Shown here: positions 8,625 through 14,819 of the stretch, piece by piece
Numbering within the stretch: position 1 is the first letter of the stretch
Layout of the letters: every line of letters begins with the position of its first letter
Assembly: GCF_016313185.1 (NCBI RefSeq)
Contig: NZ_CP066218.1
Span: forward strand, 2,728,001 to 2,792,000
Source: Mycolicibacterium baixiangningiae
Lineage (GTDB): Bacteria > Actinomycetota > Actinomycetes > Mycobacteriales > Mycobacteriaceae
Direction of reading: 5' to 3'
DNA length: 64,000 bases
Made by a program: the position numbers and the translations under genes
Notes under the pieces: generated by a model
Databases searched by the model: none
Told to the model about the DNA's origin: nothing
Seen by the model: the letters and a program-made list of their open reading frames with translations, nothing else

Positions 8625-9155
8625 TCAGACGGCCGGCGGCGCGGGTACCGCGGGATCGGCCGGCGGCACCGCCTCGGCGGGTGTGGGAGCCGCCACCGCG
8701 GCGACCGGGGCCTCGCACGTCAGGGTGGCGTAGTCGGGGTCCTGCGGCAGGAAGCGTGGGGCGACGAAGTCGTCGGCCTGTGCGGCCAGTTGATCGTCGA
8801 TGAGGATCTCGCAGTGCAGGTTGGCCGAGTACGGCCAATCCACCGACAGCTTCATCGTGGCCACGCCGGCATCGGGCAGGACGGTGTTCACCTCGAACAC
8901 GCGGCCCGGCAGCATCGTCGGGTTCGCGGTCTGCGTCTGGTCGCCTTCGGCGCTGTAGGTGATGGTGGCACCGCGGGAGACGCCGTCGATGCGGGCCCGG
9001 TAGACGATGTTGTGGAGTACCTGCGGGCTCTCCTGCGCGGCCGGCTGCGGCTGGCCCTCCGGGTCGGCGAGCGCGACGGCGGAACTTAACTGAGAGCCAC
9101 CGATGACGGCTGTCGCCGCAACGCCCGCGGTCAATCCGCGCCTGACGGAGTTCAT
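8625..9155 (-). CDS. secreted protein, possibly MmpS-like
   Basis: A 176-residue exported protein. ATG at 9155 gives the signal peptide MNSVRRGLTAGVAATAVIGG followed by a hydrophobic segment ending ALADPEG, with likely cleavage after ALA. The mature part has a beta-rich stretch (HNIVYRARIDGVSRGATITY ... NLHCEILIDDQ ... TLTCEAP) with two cysteines that could pair, then a Pro/Ala-rich tail. The Y-x-x-x-G, I-x-Y, C-x-I-x-D pattern weakly recalls the beta-sandwich of MmpS accessory proteins, but there is no neighbouring mmpL and no N-terminal anchor helix beyond the signal. Treat the family link as tentative. Confidence 0.7.
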   Translation of the reverse strand: MNSVRRGLTAGVAATAVIGGSQLSSAVALADPEGQPQPAAQESPQVLHNIVYRARIDGVSRGATITYSAEGDQTQTANPTMLPGRVFEVNTVLPDAGVATMKLSVDWPYSANLHCEILIDDQLAAQADDFVAPRFLPQDPDYATLTCEAPVAAVAAPTPAEAVPPADPAVPAPPAV

Positions 9156-9165
9156 GTAGATGACC

Positions 9166-9606
9166 TTACAATGTCCGCCACGTGAGAACCATGCCGTTTC
9201 CGGCCAGCCATCGGCAGAGGTCATAGTCGTGGCGCGCGAGTCCGTCCATGGTGCTCACGGCGGTGTGGATCGCACGTTCGCCGACCTCCGGGGTGAGCAG
9301 GTTGTGGCGGACCGCCGTGAGCAGTTCGTCGACGTCGCACAACTCCGCCCCCATTCCGGTCCGCACCACCACGTCGAGGTAGTGGTCTTCGGCCGTCCAC
9401 CGCTGCGGGCCCGGGACGTAGCTGCCGACGTCGAGGTAGAAGTCCTGATCCCGCTCGAACCCCGCGTTGAAGTGGAACACCGTCGCTCGCAGGTTCAGTT
9501 CCGGTAGCAGCCACGACTCGATGTAGTGGAATTGCGCCCGCCCGGGGGTCGGGCGGGCCATGTAGAGCCCCCAGGGCTCCACCGAGTAGACGTCGACGGC
9601 CCGCAC
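9166..9606 (-). CDS. DUF402-family protein
   Basis: A 146-residue protein resembling the conserved mycobacterial DUF402 protein next to uvrB (Rv1632c in M. tuberculosis). The DUF402 core is visible: [21 protein letters not shown], then [12 protein letters not shown] and [16 protein letters not shown]402 proteins include nucleoside di/triphosphate phosphatases, but the function here is undetermined. GTG at 9606 is the first conventional start, yet the frame upstream (to 9672) is open and encodes [20 protein letters not shown], which looks like genuine family sequence without any ATG/GTG/TTG. A TATGCT -10-like element sits at 9678-9683. The true start may therefore be ATC at 9672. Confidence 0.85.
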   Translation of the reverse strand: MRAVDVYSVEPWGLYMARPTPGRAQFHYIESWLLPELNLRATVFHFNAGFERDQDFYLDVGSYVPGPQRWTAEDHYLDVVVRTGMGAELCDVDELLTAVRHNLLTPEVGERAIHTAVSTMDGLARHDYDLCRWLAGNGMVLTWRTL

Positions 9607-9742
9607 GATGCCCTTGGGGTCGGTGTTCGTGCAGGCCAGCAGGTCGAACGTCTCGTGCTTGGGTGGGTGGATACCTCAGCATAGGAGAGCAGCGGGACCC
9701 GGGGAACAAGAATCTGTCGGTGGCTGGTTCTACCCTGGTGAA

Positions 9743-11902
9743 ATGGCTTTCGCAACCGAACACCCAGTGCTCGCGCATTCGGAGTACCGCCCTGTCGAGG
9801 CGATGGTGCGCGCCGGAAACCGGTTCGAGGTGGTCAGCCCCTACGAGCCCGCCGGTGACCAGCCCGCAGCCATCGAAGAACTGGAACGGCGGATCCGGGC
9901 GGGGGAGCGTGACGTCGTCCTGCTGGGCGCCACCGGCACCGGTAAGTCGGCGACCACCGCGTGGCTGATCGAACGGCTCCAGCGGCCGACGCTGGTGATG
10001 GCGCCGAACAAGACGCTGGCCGCCCAGCTCGCCAACGAGCTGCGAGAGATGTTGCCGCACAACTCCGTCGAGTACTTCGTCTCGTACTACGACTACTACC
10101 AGCCTGAGGCGTACATCGCGCAGACCGACACTTACATCGAGAAGGACAGCTCGATCAACGACGACGTCGAGCGGTTACGCCACTCGGCCACGTCGAGCCT
10201 GCTGTCGCGCCGCGACGTGGTCGTGGTGGCGTCGGTGTCCTGCATCTACGGCCTCGGCACGCCGCAGTCCTACATGGACCGGTCGGTGGAGCTCACGGTC
10301 GGCCAGGAGGTGCCCCGCGACGCGCTGCTGCGCCTGCTCGTCGACGTGCAGTACTCCCGCAACGACATGGCGTTCACCCGCGGCACGTTCCGGGTTCGCG
10401 GCGACACCGTCGAGATCATCCCGTCGTACGAGGAACTCGCGGTGCGCATCGAGTACTTCGGCGACGAGATCGAGGCGCTGTATTACATGCACCCGCTGAC
10501 CGGTGACGTCGTCCGCAGGGTCGACTCGCTGCGGGTCTTCCCCGCGACGCATTACGTGGCAGGCCCCGAGCGGATGGCGCAGGCGATCTCCAGCATCGAG
10601 AAGGAACTCGAGGACCGGCTGGCCGAGCTGGAAGGCCAAGGCAAGCTGCTGGAGGCGCAGCGGCTGCGCATGCGCACCAACTACGACATCGAGATGATGC
10701 GGCAGGTCGGGTTCTGCTCGGGTATCGAGAACTACTCGCGCCACATCGACGGACGCGGTCCCGGCACCGCGCCGGCGACACTGATCGACTACTTCCCGGA
10801 AGACTTCCTGCTGGTCATCGACGAGTCCCACGTGACCGTGCCGCAGATCGGTGGCATGTACGAAGGGGACATGTCGCGTAAGCGCAACCTGGTGGACTTC
10901 GGCTTTCGGTTGCCTTCGGCGATCGACAACCGGCCGCTGACGTGGGAGGAGTTCGCGTCGCGGATCGGGCAGACGGTGTACCTGTCGGCGACGCCGGGTC
11001 CGTACGAGATGAGCCAGTCCGGCGGTGAGTTCGTCGAACAGGTGATCCGGCCGACCGGGTTGGTCGACCCGCAGGTGGTCGTCAAACCCACCAAGGGCCA
11101 GATCGACGACCTCATCGGGGAGATCCGCAAGCGCACCGAACGCGACGAGCGGGTGCTGGTCACCACGCTCACCAAGAAGATGGCCGAGGACCTCACCGAC
11201 TATCTGCTCGAGCTGGGCATCCGGGTGCGGTACTTGCACTCGGAGGTCGACACGTTGCGCCGCGTCGAGTTGCTGCGCCAGCTGCGGCTCGGCGAGTACG
11301 ACGTGCTGGTCGGGATCAACCTGCTGCGAGAAGGCCTGGACCTGCCCGAGGTGTCGCTGGTGGCGATTCTCGACGCCGACAAGGAAGGGTTCCTGCGGTC
11401 CACGCGCAGCCTCATCCAGACCATCGGCCGGGCCGCCCGCAACGTGTCGGGTGAGGTGCACATGTACGCGGACAAGATCACCGACTCGATGCGTGAGGCA
11501 ATCGACGAGACCGAACGTCGCCGCGCGAAGCAGGTGGCCTACAACGAAGCCCGCGGCATCGACCCCAAGCCGCTGCGCAAGAAGATCGCCGACATCCTCG
11601 ACCAGGTGTACCGCGAGGCCGACGACAGCGAGACCGTCGAGGTGGGCGGTTCAGGCCGCAATTCGTCGCGGGGCCGGCGGGCCCAGGGGGAGCCCGGGCG
11701 CGCTGTGAGTGCCGGCATCGTCGAGGGCCGCGACACCTCCACCATGCCGCGCGCCGAACTGGCCGATCTCATCAAAGATCTGACCGAGCAGATGATGACC
11801 GCCGCCCGCGACCTGCAGTTCGAATTGGCCGCCCGCATCCGCGACGAGATCCACGACCTCAAGAAGGAACTGCGCGGCATGGACGCTGCGGGCCTGAAGT
11901 GA
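9743..11902 (+). CDS. uvrB: excinuclease ABC subunit B
   Basis: A 719-residue helicase-like subunit of nucleotide excision repair that verifies damage handed over by UvrA and recruits UvrC. ATG at 9743 gives [19 protein letters not shown], an N terminus of the mycobacterial type. Walker A GATGTGKS lies near residue 60, the DNA-clamping beta-hairpin [11 protein letters not shown] near 115, the DESH box near 360, and helicase motifs [15 protein letters not shown] and [10 protein letters not shown] follow. The C-terminal UVR domain ([22 protein letters not shown]) contacts UvrC. No LexA box is convincing upstream. uvrA is in the same window (23267) but separately transcribed. Confidence 0.98.
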   Translation: MAFATEHPVLAHSEYRPVEAMVRAGNRFEVVSPYEPAGDQPAAIEELERRIRAGERDVVLLGATGTGKSATTAWLIERLQRPTLVMAPNKTLAAQLANELREMLPHNSVEYFVSYYDYYQPEAYIAQTDTYIEKDSSINDDVERLRHSATSSLLSRRDVVVVASVSCIYGLGTPQSYMDRSVELTVGQEVPRDALLRLLVDVQYSRNDMAFTRGTFRVRGDTVEIIPSYEELAVRIEYFGDEIEALYYMHPLTGDVVRRVDSLRVFPATHYVAGPERMAQAISSIEKELEDRLAELEGQGKLLEAQRLRMRTNYDIEMMRQVGFCSGIENYSRHIDGRGPGTAPATLIDYFPEDFLLVIDESHVTVPQIGGMYEGDMSRKRNLVDFGFRLPSAIDNRPLTWEEFASRIGQTVYLSATPGPYEMSQSGGEFVEQVIRPTGLVDPQVVVKPTKGQIDDLIGEIRKRTERDERVLVTTLTKKMAEDLTDYLLELGIRVRYLHSEVDTLRRVELLRQLRLGEYDVLVGINLLREGLDLPEVSLVAILDADKEGFLRSTRSLIQTIGRAARNVSGEVHMYADKITDSMREAIDETERRRAKQVAYNEARGIDPKPLRKKIADILDQVYREADDSETVEVGGSGRNSSRGRRAQGEPGRAVSAGIVEGRDTSTMPRAELADLIKDLTEQMMTAARDLQFELAARIRDEIHDLKKELRGMDAAGLK

Positions 11903-11909
11903 CACGGGG

Positions 11910-11940
11910 TTGACCTCAATCGCAGTTGAGCTCTTAGCGT
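11910..11940 (+). promoter_or_regulatory. MerR-type promoter of the MFS gene (19-nt spacer)
   Basis: -35 TTGACC (11910-11915) and -10 TAGCGT (11935-11940) are 19 bases apart, longer than the usual 16-18. The spacer holds the dyad CTCAA-N6-TTGAG (11915-11930), extendable with one mismatch. Long spacers with such a dyad (compare the SoxR box CCTCAAGTTAACTTGAGG) are the hallmark of promoters activated by MerR-family proteins. The GTG start is 6 bases after the -10, so the mRNA would be leaderless. No merR gene is in the window. Confidence 0.65.
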
Positions 11941-11946
11941 GGCGGC

Positions 11947-13347
11947 GTGGCTGACACCTCCCGTGTCTCGGTGGGCACCTGGCGCGACCTGCTGGGTGCG
12001 CCGCACCTGGGTGCGTCGACGGTGCTGGCGGGTGGCGTCCTGCTGTACGCCACCAACGAGTTCCTCACGATCAGCCTGATGCCGAGCGCCGTCGCCGATA
12101 TCGGCGGGCAACGGTTCTACGCCTGGGTGACGACGGTGTATCTGGTCGCCTCGGTGATCGCCGCGACGACGGTGCACCCACTGCTCATGCGGCTGGGTCC
12201 GCGATGGGCGTACCTGTCGGGCCTCAGTGTGTTCGCGGCGGGCAGCCTGGGCTGTGCCTTCGCCCCGACCATGGAGCTGCTGCTCGTCGGCCGCACGGTG
12301 CAGGGCGCTGCCGGAGGACTGCTCGCCGGCCTCGGATACGCGGTGATCAACACCGCTCTGCCCAGTCGGTTGTGGACACGCGCGTCGGCGCTGGTCTCCG
12401 CAATGTGGGGTGTCGGGACGGTCGTGGGCCCCTCGGCCGGCGGGCTTTTCGCGCAGTTCGGCAGCTGGCGCTGGGCGTTCGGGGTGCTGGTCCTGCTCAC
12501 CGCCGCGATGGCGGTGCTGGTGCCGTTCGCGCTACCGGGACGCAATGCAAGCGCGGATGCGGATCCGCCGCGCCTGCGAATTCCGTTGGCGTCGCTTCTG
12601 CTGCTGGGCGCCGCCGCGCTGGCGGTCAGCATGGCCGGGATTCCGCACGACGTCCGCGCGACGGCAGCGCTGCTCGCTGCCGGGGTCGCCATCGTGGTGG
12701 TGTTCGTGGCCGTCGACCGTCGCGCCGCTGTAGCGGTGCTGCCGCCCAGCGCTTTCGGGCCCGGCCCGTTGAAGTGGATCTATGCGACATTGGGTCTGCT
12801 GATGGCGGCCACCATGGTCGACATGTACGTGCCGCTGTTCGGACAGCGGCTCGCCGGTATGGCTCCGGTCGTCGCGGGGTTCTTCGGGGCGGTGCTCTCC
12901 GTCGGATGGACGGGTGGCGAGATCACCAGCGCCTCGTTGCACCGCACGCAGACGATCACGCGCACCGTCGCAGTGGCCCCGCTTGTCATGGCCGCCGGCC
13001 TGGCGATCGGCATGTTCTCCCTGCAAGAGGACATGTCGCTCGGGTGGGCTGCGCTGTGGGCCGTCGGCCTGCTGATCACCGGGACCGGTATCGGGATCGC
13101 ATGGCCACATCTGTCGGCGTGGGCGATGAGTCGGGTCGACGATCCGGCCGAGGGGCCCGTGGCGGCCGCCGCCATCAACACCGTGCAGCTCATCTGCGGA
13201 GCCTTCGGTGCGGGGCTGGCCGGCGTCGTCGTCAACCTCACCGACGCGGGGAACGCGGCTGCCGCGCGCCTGTTGTTCGCAGTCTTCGCGGCGTTGGTCG
13301 CCACCGGCGTGATCGCGTCCACGCGGAGCTGCCGCCGCCCACACTGA
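11947..13347 (+). CDS. MFS transporter (drug exporter type)
   Basis: A 466-residue major facilitator with about 12-14 membrane helices, in the position of Rv1634 of M. tuberculosis. Helices begin at about residue 22 (LAGGVLLYATNEFLTISLMP). Loop 2-3 carries a weak MFS motif (MRLGPRWAYLSG), and an antiporter-like segment is seen in TM5 (VSAMWGVGTVVGPSAGGLF, matching motif C GxxxGPxxGG). Motif C implies proton-coupled export. The substrate is unknown; homologues are annotated as drug efflux pumps. The promoter just upstream has MerR-type geometry, fitting inducible expression. It converges on the mgtC-like gene with an 18-base gap. Confidence 0.92.
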   Translation: MADTSRVSVGTWRDLLGAPHLGASTVLAGGVLLYATNEFLTISLMPSAVADIGGQRFYAWVTTVYLVASVIAATTVHPLLMRLGPRWAYLSGLSVFAAGSLGCAFAPTMELLLVGRTVQGAAGGLLAGLGYAVINTALPSRLWTRASALVSAMWGVGTVVGPSAGGLFAQFGSWRWAFGVLVLLTAAMAVLVPFALPGRNASADADPPRLRIPLASLLLLGAAALAVSMAGIPHDVRATAALLAAGVAIVVVFVAVDRRAAVAVLPPSAFGPGPLKWIYATLGLLMAATMVDMYVPLFGQRLAGMAPVVAGFFGAVLSVGWTGGEITSASLHRTQTITRTVAVAPLVMAAGLAIGMFSLQEDMSLGWAALWAVGLLITGTGIGIAWPHLSAWAMSRVDDPAEGPVAAAAINTVQLICGAFGAGLAGVVVNLTDAGNAAAARLLFAVFAALVATGVIASTRSCRRPH

Positions 13348-13365
13348 GCGGTGTCGCATCCGGGG

Positions 13366-14103
13366 TCAGTCCGGATCGTCGTCGATCTGCCTGATGGCCG
13401 TTACGCCGTCGATGGTGGCCAGCACCGACGGCGCGGTGAGGATCCGGTTGCCCGACAACGTGAGCATCACTCCGGTCTGGCCGGGCCCCGCACCCAGCGG
13501 CTCACCGGGCGCGTCGGCGGCGAGTTCGGTCAGCTGCCACTGCCGTCGCGAACAGGCCTGGAGTAACCGGGTGAGCACGCCGTGCCCCTCGTGATAGGTG
13601 ACGTGGATGCGGACAGATCCGCTCAGCCGCGCGTTGAGGCGCCTCGCGACCGGTATGAAGCCCACGACAATGACGAAGTGCATCGCCGTCACGAGGCAGG
13701 CCAGCAGGAGAAGCCCAGCGCCCGCGGCCATTCCGATCGCCGCGGACTCCCACACCGCCGCGGCCGTGGTCAGACCGTGCACCGAACCGCGCCTGAAGAT
13801 GATGATGCCCGCCCCGAGAAAGCCGATGCCCGTGACGATCTGCGCGGCGACACGCGAGGGATCGACTTCGACCGTTCCAGGCGACAGCACATCCTGGAAG
13901 CCGTACTTGCTCACCAGCAGGATGAGCGCCGACGCGGTGCCGACGATCGTCTGCGTACGCAGGCCCGCACTCTTGCCCTGGATTTCGCGTTCTAGGCCAA
14001 TGAGCGCCGTCAGCCCGAACGCGACCAGCAACTCGACAATCTGACGGGTGCCCTGCCCAGGTCCGCCGAAGAACGGCGGATCCGCGGCCAGCGTGAGGTC
14101 CAT
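13366..14103 (-). CDS. MgtC/SapB-family membrane protein
   Basis: A 245-residue protein. The N-terminal ~150 residues hold about five membrane helices with the MgtC hallmarks LTALIGLEREIQGKSAGLRT and VAAQIVTGIGFLGAGIII followed by GLTTAAAVWESAAIG. The C-terminal ~90 residues are soluble, as in the long MgtC subgroup that carries an ACT-like domain. MgtC proteins support growth at low magnesium and survival in macrophages, partly by modulating F-ATPase. Magnesium control is not visible: the upstream region is short and no leader ORF or riboswitch is recognisable. The gene ends close to the MFS gene in convergent orientation. Confidence 0.9.
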   Translation of the reverse strand: MDLTLAADPPFFGGPGQGTRQIVELLVAFGLTALIGLEREIQGKSAGLRTQTIVGTASALILLVSKYGFQDVLSPGTVEVDPSRVAAQIVTGIGFLGAGIIIFRRGSVHGLTTAAAVWESAAIGMAAGAGLLLLACLVTAMHFVIVVGFIPVARRLNARLSGSVRIHVTYHEGHGVLTRLLQACSRRQWQLTELAADAPGEPLGAGPGQTGVMLTLSGNRILTAPSVLATIDGVTAIRQIDDDPD

Positions 14104-14220
14104 AGCCGACCGTAACGGGCAGGGGCGGTGGATGACTCATCGGCGCGCTGTGACCGGTCTGAATCACGGTGAGTGAAATGCTGGGCAGAGCGACACGCCT
14201 GCGGCATCGTCAGTGTCGAC

Positions 14221-14294
14221 GCGGGTGTGGCTGAGTGGCTAGGCACCGGCCTGCAAAGCCGTTTACACGGGTTCGAATCCCGTCATCCGCTCCA
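14221..14294 (+). tRNA. tRNA-Cys (GCA)
   Basis: A complete cloverleaf of 74 nt including an encoded CCA. Acceptor GCGGGTG (14221-14227) pairs with CATCCGC; the anticodon loop CTGCAAA carries GCA at 14253-14255; the T arm is ACGGG-TTCGAAT-CCCGT. The discriminator base is T (U73), the expected identity base for cysteine. The D stem is only three pairs and the top anticodon-stem pair is C-U. No other tRNA is adjacent. Confidence 0.96.
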
Positions 14295-14819
14295 ACGTCC
14301 GGCCCGAGAGTGGGGATCCAGTCCACCTAAGCGCTGCGATCCCGTGACTGCCGACCCACCCCCCGCAAGCGTTCGTTGGGGCGTAGCGCCACGCCCCGAC
14401 GACCGTGAGCCCAGACCTCCGGCGCAATCGTGAACGCGTAGACGGCGCCTCGATTCCGGCCGTGACCTGGGGACGCTTGAGAAACACCGCCCGGGTCACC
14501 CCGACTGCCAGTGCACCCGGGAACCGCGACCAGAACTCAGACTCGTAGACGGCGAACCGCCCGCGCATCGGACACGGGCCTTTTTGCTCGGTGTCAAGAG
14601 ACCCAGTGGTACGGATACACGTTCGGCGCCGGCCCGTTCGTTGCTTGTGCGAACTAAAAAACCCGCTTACCTGCGCCAACATCGTCGTGTAACCGAAGCA
14701 CTTCTCATTCGCAACAGTTCTATAAACCCCAGAATTGTCGCGGCGGCCAATTCGCCGACCCGGCATACGTTCCCCTCAACGCACAGCGTTACAGGAAGCG
14801 CACAGAGAACTGAGGGAAC
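14295..14819. other. 525-nt stretch without a supported gene
   Basis: No reading frame here has a family resemblance. The longest open frame, on the minus strand, reads through tRNA-Cys and is rejected. A weak hairpin GCCCG/CGGGC followed by TTTTT (14559-14585) could be a terminator on the plus strand. Only the last ~10 bases are clearly functional: GAGGGA ahead of the ATG at 14820. As the 3' flank of a tRNA this is a possible integration point, but no integrase or direct repeat of the tRNA end is seen. Confidence 0.5.

Noticed and set aside
9641..9656. Possible LexA (SOS) box upstream of uvrB
   Set aside because: Only one half (TCGAAC) matches; the second half CGTGCT is not GTTCGA, and it lies inside the DUF402 frame.
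14263..14766. Minus-strand open frame of 167 residues across tRNA-Cys
   Set aside because: It reads through the tRNA, has no family resemblance or ribosome site, and lies in otherwise empty sequence.
14221..14819. tRNA-Cys as attachment site of a genomic island
   Set aside because: No integrase gene, no second copy of the tRNA 3' end in the window, and downstream genes are of ordinary mycobacterial type apart from the repeat protein.
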